A stretch of 50,365 nucleotides of DNA from Pseudomonadota bacterium. GTDB lineage: Bacteria; Pseudomonadota; Alphaproteobacteria; Sphingomonadales; Sphingomonadaceae. Shown one piece after another: positions 22,624 through 32,048 of this stretch; positions within the stretch are counted from its first letter, which is position 1, and the number at the start of each line of letters is the position of its first letter. The notes under the pieces were generated by a model that worked only from the letters and a program-made list of their open reading frames with translations, was not told the origin of the DNA and searched no databases. The stretch covers positions 1-50,365 of the forward strand of contig JAEWCW010000158.1 of NCBI GenBank assembly GCA_023390415.1. Direction: 5' to 3'. Position numbers and translations under genes: made by a program.

Positions 22624-23406
22624 TCAATGCGCGAGGAGCAGCGGCAGAGGGCTGCTCCTGGCCAATTCGCGGGTGACGCTGCCGAGCAGCATCTCGCGGA
22701 CGCGATTGTGGCCGAAGGCCCCGGCCACGATCAGACGCGAATCGAAGTGGTGCGCGAAGGTGAGGATCGTTTCCGCCACGGTCCGCCCTTCGCTGCGGCG
22801 CCAGTGAATTTCGCTGCGAATTGCATGGTGCGACAGATATTCCAAAGCGTAGGCTGCCGGAAACTCCTCATCGTCCGCGTCCACGACCAGGATATGGGTG
22901 ATGTCCATGTCGCGGAGCAGCGGCAGCGACGCCCGCATCGCGCTGGCGGCGGCCTCGGAGCCGTTCCAGGCCAGGAGCGCCGGCACGCCGGTCCGGAAGC
23001 CCGACCCCTGCTTCGGTACGGCCAGCACAGGCGGAGGGGCGTGAAGCAGCACCGAACCCATCGGCGGCTCGCTCTCGTCCGCACCAAGCACGATCACATC
23101 CGCGAGCCGGGACCGGCGGACGATCGCGGTGGTGGAATCATCCAGCAGGCGCAGCCAGGTCCACCCCACCTCGGCCTGCTCCAGGCGAACCTCCACCTCC
23201 TCCTGCAATTCCCGCGCCGCCTGCTCGATCGCCGCGGTCGCTTCCGGCGTGAGCACGGGCCCGTCGGGGCTGCCGATCACCAGCGGAGGCGGCAGGACCT
23301 GGATGCAGGTAATGTGCCCGCCCCGGCTCCTGGTCAGAGCGATCGCGACCGCAAGCCGTGCCTGGTGGCCGGCATCGGGATGGATGTTGAGAAGGATCGA
23401 GATCAT
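22624..23406 (-). CDS. Tandem universal stress protein (UspA family)
   Basis: A 260-aa protein made of two Usp domains. The first (about residues 1-125) begins MISILLNIHPD and has lost the clear nucleotide-binding loop; the second (about 140-260) keeps it as GAFGHNRVREMLLGSVT, the G-x2-G-x9-G-S/T pattern of ATP-binding Usp proteins. Usp proteins are linked to survival in stasis, hypoxia and redox stress. Its ATG overlaps the stop of the DUF5335 gene (ATGA), so both are on one transcript, probably driven from box (c). It is convergent with trxC, with 6 bases between stops. Confidence 0.92.
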   Translation of the reverse strand: MISILLNIHPDAGHQARLAVAIALTRSRGGHITCIQVLPPPLVIGSPDGPVLTPEATAAIEQAARELQEEVEVRLEQAEVGWTWLRLLDDSTTAIVRRSRLADVIVLGADESEPPMGSVLLHAPPPVLAVPKQGSGFRTGVPALLAWNGSEAAASAMRASLPLLRDMDITHILVVDADDEEFPAAYALEYLSHHAIRSEIHWRRSEGRTVAETILTFAHHFDSRLIVAGAFGHNRVREMLLGSVTRELARSSPLPLLLAH

Positions 23407-23768
23407 GAAGCCGGTTCGGCCGCCTGATGATCGCTCGGCGCGGGCAAAGCGAGCGGATCCTTCAGCTTCACGATCTGGCTGGTGCCGTCCGATTCCACGA
23501 TCTCGATGGCGATCAGCCCGCCGACGTCGTAATCGACCATGACCTCCTTCGGGTCGTTGATCAGGTGGTCGACTCCTTCGAGGGCGATCTCGATCAGATC
23601 GTCCTTGCGGTCATAGGTGATTCCGATCAGCGGCGCCCATTCGGCCTCGATCTGATCGCCGATGTCGAGCGATGCGACCTCGATCTCCGCCTGCTTGCCG
23701 ACCAATGTCTTGGTCAAGGTGTCGAAGAAGACCGCCCATCCGCTTTTGTCGACCTGCTGAGCGCTCAT
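23403..23768 (-). CDS. DUF5335-like protein
   Basis: A 121-aa soluble protein. It starts SGWAVFFDTLTKTLVGKQAEIEVASLDIGDQ and goes on with WAPLIGITYDRKDDLIEIALEGVDHLINDPKEVMVD, the pattern of DUF5335 (a WxxFF start, a strand-rich middle and the HxIxxP motif). Function is unknown; the family is often found next to Usp and other general stress genes. The ATG at 23768 is used; the longer frame runs through the promoter box. First gene of a two-gene operon with the tandem Usp. Confidence 0.75.
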   Translation of the reverse strand: MSAQQVDKSGWAVFFDTLTKTLVGKQAEIEVASLDIGDQIEAEWAPLIGITYDRKDDLIEIALEGVDHLINDPKEVMVDYDVGGLIAIEIVESDGTSQIVKLKDPLALPAPSDHQAAEPAS

Positions 23769-23826
23769 GCGTCTCTCCCGGAAATGCTTGCCGGCGCGGC
23801 TGTCGACCGATCGGGCGGCGCCCGCC

Positions 23827-23840
23827 TTGACGAGCGTCAA
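23827..23840. promoter_or_regulatory. FixK/Crp-type box (c), shared by divergent DUF5335-usp and DUF1931 genes
   Basis: TTGACGAGCGTCAA has two perfect half-sites. It sits 59 bases from the DUF5335 start on one side and 56 bases from the DUF1931 start on the other, so a single site could serve both directions. Confidence 0.75.
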
Positions 23841-23895
23841 GGCTTTTGCAGGCCGTCCGCGTGCAGGTCGCCGGCAGAAGCAGACGAGGTGCGCG

Positions 23896-24345
23896 ATGGC
23901 GGTGGCGACCATTCACAGGGCGGAGCAATTCTTTCACCGGGCGGGCGGGATCGATCTCGACAAGAGCGATTTCGGCCGGCTCGAGGACTTCATCCGCCGC
24001 AAGGTGGTGGATCTGGTCGTCCGCGGCGAGGCCAGCGCCAGGGCCAACGGTCGTGACGTTGTCCAGCCCTGGGACCTGCCGATCACCAAGGGGGTCCAGG
24101 AGGCCGTCCACCGGTTCCGGCTGATCGACGCCGAGCTGCAGCTGACCGACTACCTCGCAGGGCTGATCAGCCTGCCGCCGACCGATCTGGCGATCGGCGA
24201 CGAGACCGAGGCGCGCCTCCCCGAAATCGCAGGCGCCTTGTGCCTCGCGCTCGCGGAGAGCTTCCGGATCATCGACGAGGATCTCAGGAACCCGATGACC
24301 GAGCATTGGGACCGGGCCTACCGGCTGTTCGACCTGCTCCTGTAG
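23896..24345 (+). CDS. DUF1931-family protein (histone-fold)
   Basis: A 149-aa all-helical protein. The order of segments, HRAEQFFHRAGGIDLDKSDFGRLEDF, then ANGRDVVQPWDLPITKGVQEAVHRF and ALAESFRIIDEDLRNPMTEHWDRA, matches DUF1931. A member of that family from Aquifex has been shown by structure to contain a doubled histone fold, so DNA or nucleoid binding is possible, though untested for bacterial members as far as I know. GAGGTG lies just before ATG 23896. Divergent from DUF5335-usp with a shared palindrome, and convergent with the DUF2171 gene. Confidence 0.8.
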   Translation: MAVATIHRAEQFFHRAGGIDLDKSDFGRLEDFIRRKVVDLVVRGEASARANGRDVVQPWDLPITKGVQEAVHRFRLIDAELQLTDYLAGLISLPPTDLAIGDETEARLPEIAGALCLALAESFRIIDEDLRNPMTEHWDRAYRLFDLLL

Positions 24346-24354
24346 ATCGTCGCC

Positions 24355-25176
24355 CTACGCGGAGGCGGGAGTCGGGCTCGGTTGCGGCCGTTCCTCGGTC
24401 AGCCGCGCCTGCGCCTCCGCGGCGGGACGGTCGATGACGACCTCGATCCCGACCGATTCGACCCAGGAGTAGGGGAGGAGGCCGCCGCTCCTGCGCCCGT
24501 CCTCGCCATCCCGGGCAACCGCGATCGCCGTTGCGGCGACCGCTTCGACCCGTCCGACCGGCTCGCCGTCGGAGCCGACCACCTCCATATTCTCGGTCAC
24601 CCTGGCAAGCGCGTCGCGCTGACCCTGTCGCCTGGTGCGCCAATTGCCGAACTCCTGCGCGAAGCTTTCATTCTTCTCGCGGCAATATTCCTCATAGGCG
24701 CGATCGAGCGCCTCGATCTGCTGGTTGCGCCAGTCAGCATAATGGTGGTGGCCGCCGCCGTGATGTGCATGGCGGGCGGCCTGCTCGGCGATCAGATGCT
24801 CGCGGGCCGAGCTTCGATATCCGCTCGGACCGACGCCGTAGGCGCCGTAGACCGAAGCGACCGGATGCGCTGCATGGGTGCCGACGCTGCCCAGGTCGAC
24901 GCGGTCGAAGCGCGGCCCGGCGAAGCTTGGATCCCAGCCCGGCGCACTGGCATGCGGGCCGCCGAGGATGCGCGGTTCGGAATCGCCCTCATCCCATGTC
25001 GTCTCGGGCTCGTCGTCCCGCCCCGATTCCCGTGGCGCATCGCGATCGTCATCGCTGCCGAGCAGCCGGGAAAGCTTTTCCTCGATCCGCTCGAGGATGC
25101 TGCGGTGCGAGTCGTGGCCGCCGTGCGAACGGAAATCGTCATAGGGTCGGGGCCTCACCGGGTGGTCTCCGCGCAT
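24355..25176 (-). CDS. DUF2171/PRC-barrel-like protein with His-rich centre
   Basis: A 273-residue soluble protein with three parts: a charged disordered first half with a coiled segment HRSILERIEEKLSRLLGSDDD; a His-rich patch ARHAHHGGGHHHYADWRNQQ followed by a helix (YEEYCREKNESFAQEFGNWR); and a C-terminal DUF2171 domain (MEVVGSDGEPVGRVEAV ... PYSWVESVG), a PRC-barrel relative. Such fusions occur in sphingomonads and are of unknown function. ATG 25176 has GGAG upstream. Crp-type box (d) lies 77 bases upstream and box (e) 161 bases upstream. Confidence 0.8.
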   Translation of the reverse strand: MRGDHPVRPRPYDDFRSHGGHDSHRSILERIEEKLSRLLGSDDDRDAPRESGRDDEPETTWDEGDSEPRILGGPHASAPGWDPSFAGPRFDRVDLGSVGTHAAHPVASVYGAYGVGPSGYRSSAREHLIAEQAARHAHHGGGHHHYADWRNQQIEALDRAYEEYCREKNESFAQEFGNWRTRRQGQRDALARVTENMEVVGSDGEPVGRVEAVAATAIAVARDGEDGRRSGGLLPYSWVESVGIEVVIDRPAAEAQARLTEERPQPSPTPASA

Positions 25177-25252
25177 CTCGTCTGCTCCATCTATGCGCCT
25201 TCGGCCCCTGCCGCTCGGGGACAGGCCTAGCCTGGCCGGTCCGCCCGCCGCC

Positions 25253-25266
25253 TTGACCAGGGTCAT
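25253..25266 (-). promoter_or_regulatory. FixK/Crp-type box (d), upstream of the DUF2171 gene
   Basis: TTGACCAGGGTCAT matches the repeated motif with one changed outer base. It lies 77 bases upstream of the DUF2171 start codon. Confidence 0.65.
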
Positions 25267-25336
25267 TTTTCCGCGGCCGTTTTTCCGATCCGGCGACGCG
25301 GCGTCGTCACCGGCTCTGGGCAGAAAGAGGCCTTCA

Positions 25337-25350
25337 TTGACGGTCGTCAG
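25337..25350. promoter_or_regulatory. FixK/Crp-type box (e), no adjacent gene start
   Basis: TTGACGGTCGTCAG matches the motif with one changed outer base but lies 161 bases from the nearest clear start (DUF2171, leftward). It may be a second upstream site or may mark an unannotated transcript, such as a small RNA. Confidence 0.5.
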
Positions 25351-25580
25351 GGCAGCGCTCGAGAAATTCGGGCTTGGCCGGCTGAGCAATCGGTCGGCCA
25401 GCGATGGCACCCCTCCGCATTCGTCGGTCGGCCGGTTGTCGACCATGGGTCGAGGAGCGCCACGGTCGTCCCCGCACCGAACGCGTATCCGCCGTGCTCG
25501 GTGACGATCACCGATCGCTGCATCCAGCTGCCCCGAAGCGGGCGGCGAGGCCGCAAGCCGCGGCCGGAAAGGCCGATCTT

Positions 25581-26234
25581 TCAGGGTTCGACGACGATGA
25601 GGTTGCGGACCTCGCGCACCCCGGGGGCGCGCCAGGCGGCCTTCTCCGCCTCATCCTTCTCGGCCCACGACCGCACCCGGCCGCGCAACGTGACGATGCC
25701 GCCATCGGCCTCGACCTCGATATTGCTCGCGTCGATCTCGGCGCTTCGCTTCAGCGCCTCCTCGATCCGCGTCTTCACCTCGGCGGGACTGGCCTTGGGC
25801 TCCACCGTGATCAGGTTGGTCACGCCCTTAACGCCGCGAACGCTGAGGACCGCGCCCTCCGCCAAGCGCCTCTGGAAGTCCCACTGCACCTGGCCCTCGA
25901 GCGTGATCCAGCCGTCTCGCACGATCGGTTTGATGTCCTGGTAGGACACCGGAAGATCGCGCTTCAGCGCCTCGACGGCGTCCTCGGCAATCTCCCGATC
26001 GATCCGCTCCGATCCGGCAGGGAGCTTGACCTCGATGTCGTTGACGACGGCCCTGACGCCAAGCACGCGCTTAGCGACCCGCTCGGCGTTGAATTTCTCA
26101 CTATAGCTTCTCACGAATCCCGTCAGGGTGGCGATGCCGTTCTTCACCTTCACCGCAATGTCGGTGGACTGGATGTCCGGATCCCAATCGAGCTCGGCCC
26201 TGAGGTCGCGCTCGATGTCCTGATCCAGTCTCAT
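25581..26234 (-). CDS. Three-BON-domain protein
   Basis: A 217-aa protein made of three BON domains at about residues 1-70, 75-145 and 148-217, each with the pattern alpha-beta-beta ending in a V-x-N-x-I/L motif (VVNDIEV, GVTNLITV, EVRNLIVV). BON domains bind phospholipid surfaces; OsmY, a periplasmic BON protein, is induced by osmotic and general stress. This one has no signal sequence, so it is probably cytoplasmic. GGAGG precedes ATG 26234, 18 bases after the dnaK stop, so it is in the dnaK operon. Confidence 0.92.
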   Translation of the reverse strand: MRLDQDIERDLRAELDWDPDIQSTDIAVKVKNGIATLTGFVRSYSEKFNAERVAKRVLGVRAVVNDIEVKLPAGSERIDREIAEDAVEALKRDLPVSYQDIKPIVRDGWITLEGQVQWDFQRRLAEGAVLSVRGVKGVTNLITVEPKASPAEVKTRIEEALKRSAEIDASNIEVEADGGIVTLRGRVRSWAEKDEAEKAAWRAPGVREVRNLIVVEP

Positions 26235-26252
26235 CCGTGCCTCCCTGACCGC

Positions 26253-28145
<1,893 letters not shown>

Positions 28146-28204
28146 GCCGTTTTCTCCATCGTCGCTTTGCGGCCAGCCTGCGCGCGAACCCGCCGGCCGA
28201 GCCA

Positions 28205-28218
28205 TGATCGGCGTCAAT
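28205..28218 (-). promoter_or_regulatory. FixK/Crp-type box (f), upstream of dnaK-BON
   Basis: ATGATCGGCGTCAA fits the TTGAC/T-N4-GTCAA motif except for its first base; the GTCAA half is intact. It is 60 bases upstream of the dnaK GTG, the same distance seen for boxes (a) and (c). Confidence 0.55.
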
Positions 28219-28301
28219 TTTTGTTTTGGCGGCGTGCCTATTCATAACCTGAGATATGGTCCGAGAGATTCCCCGCGCTACGACCCCGAGGCGATACATT
28301 C

Positions 28302-28316
28302 GCGCCAATTTGGCGC
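28302..28316. promoter_or_regulatory. Perfect inverted repeat upstream of the FixL-like gene
   Basis: GCGCCAA-T-TTGGCGC, a 7-1-7 perfect inverted repeat, lies 50 bases upstream of the kinase start and 157 bases from dnaK. It is a candidate operator for control of the sensor operon; nothing links it to a known regulator. Confidence 0.4.
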
Positions 28317-28365
28317 ATAAGGGGCCGGTCCATATGTTTTGCCGACACCCGAGCTTGAGAGGCCG

Positions 28366-30063
28366 ATGGGCAACAAGCGCGTCCAAGACGATCCCGCCAA
28401 GAGCGGGCCATCGGGACACGCAGCCCGTGCAGAGGCGACTCGGCTGAGCACCGCCGCCGGCCTCGCCGAGGGGCGCATTGACGACCAAGGCGAATATTGC
28501 CGGCTGGCTCTCTCGGCAGGGAATATGGGCATCTGGGAATGGGATGCCGCCACCCACCTCATCAAGGCCGATCGAACGCACCAGCTGCTGTTCGGGCTGG
28601 AGCCGCGGGACGAGCCCCGGCCGAATGAGGATTATTGGGCGCTCATGGACCCGCAGGAATCCGAAGTCGGAACCCAACGGGCAGTGGAGGCCCTAGAGAG
28701 CGGGACCGACATCCGGCTCGAGCTGTGCGTGCGGCCCTCGGAAGGCGCGAGCCGCTGGATCGCCGTCCGGGGCCGTCCTCGGCAAAGCGGCTCGGGTTCG
28801 ATCATCGGCATCAGTTTCGACATCACCGACCGGAAGCATGGCGAGGAGCTGCTGCGCCAAAGCGAAGCCCGGCTCCAGGCCGCCGCCGACCTCGTCGGGA
28901 TCGGCCTTTATTCTTGGGACCCGGCGACCAATGCCCTGCAATGGGATCCGGCGGTGAAGGAGATGTGGGGATTGCCGCCCGATGCGCAGGTTGACTGGGA
29001 TCTCGCCCGCGCCGCGATCCATCCGGACGATCGTGCCAGTGTCGATTCGGCGATCGCGGACTGCGTCGAGGCCGGCGGCGACGGCGTCTACGACGTCGAG
29101 TACAGGGTGATCGGCCAGGACGGTGTCGAGCGATGGATCGCGACTCGCGGCCGGACCATCTTCGAGGACGGACGAGCGGTTTCCTTCTTCGGGGCCGCGC
29201 TGGACGTCACCGAGCGGAAGCTGGTTTCGCAGGAGCTCGAGGTCCGGGTGGCGCAACGGACAAGCCAGGTCGAGGAGGTGTATGCCGCCCTGGTCTCTGA
29301 GATCGAGGAGCGACGGGTGATCGCCGATCGTCTCCAGCTCATCCAGACCGAGCTCTACCATGCCGCGCGGCTCAGCGTCGCCGGTCAGATGGCCGCGATG
29401 ATCGCGCACGAGCTGAGCCAGCCGCTGACCGCGGCATTGAACCTGGTGAACGCTGCACGCCGGCTCCCGGCCTCGGGCAATCCGGGTCGGGACCTGGCGC
29501 TTCGCGAGCTGACCGAGGAGGCCGGCGGCGAAATCGAGCGCGCCAGCGAGATCGTCCGGAGGCTGCGCTTCTACATCCGCCGAGGCTCGGTGGACCGCGT
29601 TGCGGAGGCGGTGGCGCCGATGGTCGAGGAGGCGATCGCCTTCGCCGCGGTCGGGCCCCATGCGCTAGGCGTCAGCATCTCGCAATATTTCGATCCTGAC
29701 GCACCGATCGTCCTGGTCGACCGAGTCCAGATCCAGCAGGTGATCTCCAACCTCGTGCGCAATGCGCTCGAGGCGATGCGTCCGCAGCCGCGCCGCGAGC
29801 TCACCGTGATCACGACCGCGCGCGACCACGACTATCTCGAGCTGGTGATCGCGGACAACGGCCCCGGAGTCCCGGACGAGCTGCAGGCGAACCTGTTCGA
29901 GCCGTTCAAGACGACCAAGGCGAGCGGGATGGGCCTGGGGCTTTCGATCTGCAAGTCGATCATCGAGGCGCATGGCGGCAGCATCGCTTACGCCCCGGGG
30001 CTGAACGGCGGCGCGACCTTCACCTTCACGCTGCAGATCGCGGACGGGACCGTAGGCCGATGA
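28366..30063 (+). CDS. FixL-like PAS sensor histidine kinase
   Basis: A 565-aa soluble kinase with no membrane span. Two PAS/PAC modules (about residues 45-160 and 170-290, each ending in a DITDRK or DVTERK PAC motif) are followed by a coiled coil and a HisKA/HATPase core. The phosphorylated residue is H348 in MIAHELSQPLTAALN; the N box is QQVISNLVRNALEAM, and G boxes are ADNGPGV and GMGLGLSICKSIIEAHGG. This architecture is that of FixL-type kinases, but neither PAS shows a clear haem-binding His signature, so oxygen sensing is not supported. ATG 28366 is preferred over the TTG at 28339. The stop overlaps the start of the FixJ-like gene (ATGA), so the pair is co-translated. Confidence 0.92.
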   Translation: MGNKRVQDDPAKSGPSGHAARAEATRLSTAAGLAEGRIDDQGEYCRLALSAGNMGIWEWDAATHLIKADRTHQLLFGLEPRDEPRPNEDYWALMDPQESEVGTQRAVEALESGTDIRLELCVRPSEGASRWIAVRGRPRQSGSGSIIGISFDITDRKHGEELLRQSEARLQAAADLVGIGLYSWDPATNALQWDPAVKEMWGLPPDAQVDWDLARAAIHPDDRASVDSAIADCVEAGGDGVYDVEYRVIGQDGVERWIATRGRTIFEDGRAVSFFGAALDVTERKLVSQELEVRVAQRTSQVEEVYAALVSEIEERRVIADRLQLIQTELYHAARLSVAGQMAAMIAHELSQPLTAALNLVNAARRLPASGNPGRDLALRELTEEAGGEIERASEIVRRLRFYIRRGSVDRVAEAVAPMVEEAIAFAAVGPHALGVSISQYFDPDAPIVLVDRVQIQQVISNLVRNALEAMRPQPRRELTVITTARDHDYLELVIADNGPGVPDELQANLFEPFKTTKASGMGLGLSICKSIIEAHGGSIAYAPGLNGGATFTFTLQIADGTVGR

Positions 30064-30725
30064 GCGCACACACCATCCACGTGCTCGACGACGATCCCGG
30101 GGTCCGCCGATCGCTCGACCGGCTCTTGCGCGCCGTTGGATATCAGACCCGCCTCTACGATTCCGCGCTTGCGCTGATCGAGGCTGCGCCAAGCCTTCCC
30201 GGATGCATCCTCCTCGACGTGCGGATGCCGGACATGGACGGTCTGCGCGTCCACGAGCGCCTGCTCGGAAGCCCGTGCCCCGTCATCATCATGACCGGGC
30301 ATGCCGACGTCCAGATGGCGATCCAGGCGATAAAGGCGGGCGCCGTCGACTTCCTCGAAAAGCCGTTTCCGGAGGAAAGGCTGCTGAATGCAATCGAGGG
30401 CGCGCTTCGCCATGTGAAGGTCTGGAGTGCCGAGCAGGTCGCGCTCGAATCCGCCGAGAAGATGGCCAGGCTCTCACCGCGCGAGCGCGACGTCCTGGAC
30501 GCGCTCGTCCTCGGGCAGCCGCACAAGGAGATCGCCCACAAGCTCGGGATCAGCGTCAGGACGGTGGAGGTGCATCGTGTCCGGATGCTTCGTCGGCTGG
30601 GCACACGCCGCCTGTCCGACGCGATCCGGGTGGCGGTTCTGGCCGAACTCGCCCCACCGCCGGTAAGCCCGACGTTCGAAGGGCCCGGCGCGACCGGTGC
30701 CGCGTCTTCCGAGAGCGGAAACTGA
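30060..30725 (+). CDS. FixJ-like response regulator
   Basis: A 221-aa regulator: receiver domain at residues 1-120 with the phosphorylated D53 in CILLDVRMPDMDG, the switch Thr in IIMTGHADV and the Lys in LEKPFPEERLL; then a LuxR-type HTH at about 140-200 (LSPRERDVLDALVLGQPHKE ... VRTVEVHRVRML). This is the FixJ/TodR arrangement. Its partner is the kinase just upstream. By analogy with rhizobia and Caulobacter it would switch on the fixK-type gene 430 bases downstream (31153-31836), but that gene is on the other strand with its own promoter. Confidence 0.94.
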   Translation: MSAHTIHVLDDDPGVRRSLDRLLRAVGYQTRLYDSALALIEAAPSLPGCILLDVRMPDMDGLRVHERLLGSPCPVIIMTGHADVQMAIQAIKAGAVDFLEKPFPEERLLNAIEGALRHVKVWSAEQVALESAEKMARLSPRERDVLDALVLGQPHKEIAHKLGISVRTVEVHRVRMLRRLGTRRLSDAIRVAVLAELAPPPVSPTFEGPGATGAASSESGN

Positions 30726-30735
30726 CGGTCGTCAG
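30722..30735 (+). promoter_or_regulatory. FixK/Crp-type box (g), upstream of the small lipoprotein gene
   Basis: CTGACGGTCGTCAG has symmetric half-sites and overlaps the stop codon of the FixJ-like gene. It lies 49 bases upstream of the lipoprotein start. Confidence 0.65.
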
Positions 30736-30783
30736 GGTACGGCCGAGCGGAACCGGCCAAGGTCGGGATCCAGGAGGACCGTC

Positions 30784-31110
30784 ATGGCAGAAACACGATC
30801 GATCCGACCCCTCTTCCTCGCCGGACTGGCGGTCGTCGCGCTGGCCTTTGCCGGCTGCAACAACGACTCGCCGCGCAAGGTCCACGCCAAGACGGCGGTC
30901 GCGGAGGCCGAAATCTCGACAAGATTGCCGCCATCAGAGGTCAGCGACGAATTTCTCCTGGCGACCGCAACGGCCGCCGCGGAAGCCGCAAGCGTTCCGC
31001 ACCCGGTCGCGGTCGGTGTCGTCGCTCCTCCGCCCGAACCAGCCCCGGTGGTGGCGCCGGGCAACGCGACGACCAACGCCCAGTCGAACGCCACCGGCAA
31101 CGGCATGTGA
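30784..31110 (+). CDS. Small lipoprotein of unknown function
   Basis: A 108-aa lipoprotein: signal FLAGLAVVALAFAGC with the lipobox Cys near residue 25, then a short mature part rich in Ala, Pro and Val ending GNATTNAQSNATGNGM, probably disordered. AGGAGG lies 7 bases before ATG 30784. It follows the FixJ-like gene and has its own Crp-type box, so it is probably a regulon member rather than a signalling part. No family recognised. Confidence 0.8.
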   Translation: MAETRSIRPLFLAGLAVVALAFAGCNNDSPRKVHAKTAVAEAEISTRLPPSEVSDEFLLATATAAAEAASVPHPVAVGVVAPPPEPAPVVAPGNATTNAQSNATGNGM

Positions 31111-31152
31111 CGAACCCGGGAGGGCCGCCGACGCGCGGGCCCGCGCCGTTCC

Positions 31153-31836
31153 TCAGGCAACCCCCTCCGCCAGCGTGTCCGCATTGCGGATCTCGACCCG
31201 GCGCGGGCTGCGAAGCCCGATCATCCCGCGGCGCTTGAGGACGGTGATCGATCTGCTGACGGTTTCCACCGCCAGGCCGAGATGATCGGCAATGTCGTAG
31301 CGCGAGATCGGAAGGATCAGGGCGGCGTTGCGATCGCGCTGGATCCGCCGGCTCATCGCGGCAAGATAGCCGCCGACCTTCTCGCTGGCCGTGGTCCGGC
31401 CCTGCACCAGCAGATGATTTTCCAGACGCCTTATGGCGTCGGCTGCGCGCTCGCGGATCAGATCGACCAGCGCCGGATGCGCCTCGCCGAGAGCGGCCAG
31501 TTGAGCGGGCCGGAACATCGCGATCCGGGTTCCGTCGGAGACCGCTTCGATCAGGTAGCATGGGTCGAAGGGCGCGAGCCCGATAAAGTCCCCGGGCATC
31601 AGCAGGTCGACGATCTGGCGCTGGCCATTGACCCGAAGCGCATATTTGCGGATCGTGCCCGTCAGCACGCATCCGATCCGGCTGCCCTGGCTGCTCGACC
31701 AGCAGGGCTGGTTCCGCCGCCAGGTCGAGACCCGCGCAGCGGCATACAATGCTTCGGCGGCCGCCTCGCGATCGGCTGCGGGCAGGTTGTCCAGCAAATG
31801 GTGGAAGAGAGCGAGGGCAGCCCAGTCCTTGTTCAT
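31153..31836 (-). CDS. Crp/Fnr-family transcriptional regulator (FixK-like)
   Basis: A 227-aa regulator with an N-terminal cyclic-nucleotide-binding-type beta-roll (residues 20-125, including VLTGTIRKYALRVNGQRQIVDLLMPGDFIGL), a dimerisation helix and a C-terminal winged helix with recognition helix AVETVSRSITVLKRRGMI. The E-x-x-S-R in the recognition helix is the Fnr/FixK pattern that reads TTGA half-sites. It lacks the N-terminal Cys cluster of Fnr, so it should not carry an Fe-S cluster; that matches FixK. GGGAGTG precedes ATG 31836. It is the obvious candidate to bind the seven TTGAC-N4-GTCAA-like sites in the cluster. Confidence 0.93.
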   Translation of the reverse strand: MNKDWAALALFHHLLDNLPAADREAAAEALYAAARVSTWRRNQPCWSSSQGSRIGCVLTGTIRKYALRVNGQRQIVDLLMPGDFIGLAPFDPCYLIEAVSDGTRIAMFRPAQLAALGEAHPALVDLIRERAADAIRRLENHLLVQGRTTASEKVGGYLAAMSRRIQRDRNAALILPISRYDIADHLGLAVETVSRSITVLKRRGMIGLRSPRRVEIRNADTLAEGVA

Positions 31837-31911
31837 GACGCACTCCCAGTCGCCCCCGGTGCCGGTGGGAATAGGCAACGGCCTGCAGCGGACCATTTGG
31901 GGAAAGGCCTG

Positions 31912-31925
31912 TAGGGGAATCCCTA
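31912..31925 (-). promoter_or_regulatory. TAGGG-N4-CCCTA inverted repeat upstream of the FixK-like gene
   Basis: TAGGGGAATCCCTA has perfect 5-base arms and lies 76-89 bases upstream of the FixK-like start. It is a candidate FixJ-like binding site because FixJ would be expected to act on this promoter; that is inference from circuit logic. Confidence 0.4.
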
Positions 31926-32048
31926 ACCGGGGCCGGCTGAAGCCCCGGCTCGATCGGACCGTGCCCGCCCATTGGGTTTGAAACGCAAGAACAGCACGCT
32001 CCTGAGTTGCGGGCGGCAACTGTGAGGCAATGAGAGATTCTCGCTGGC

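Larger units (their letters stand above)
25177..25580. other. Intergenic region with two FixK/Crp-type boxes
   Basis: About 400 bases between the DUF2171 gene and the end of the BON gene. It holds box (d) at 25253-25266 and box (e) at 25337-25350. A leftward frame from ATG 25523 to 25347 (58 residues, starting MQRSVIVTEHGGYAFGAG) is open but unlike any family I know, its start is weak and its stop falls inside box (e), so I do not call it a gene. No terminator is evident after BON. Confidence 0.55.

Noticed and set aside
25347..25523. A 58-residue leftward frame after the BON gene (MQRSVIVTEHGGYAFGAG...).
   Set aside because: No family resemblance, weak start, and its stop lies within a regulatory palindrome; kept only as a note in the intergenic entry.
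28366..30063. Calling the kinase a true oxygen-sensing FixL.
   Set aside because: Neither PAS domain shows the haem-ligand His context of rhizobial FixL, so only the architecture, not the signal, is supported.
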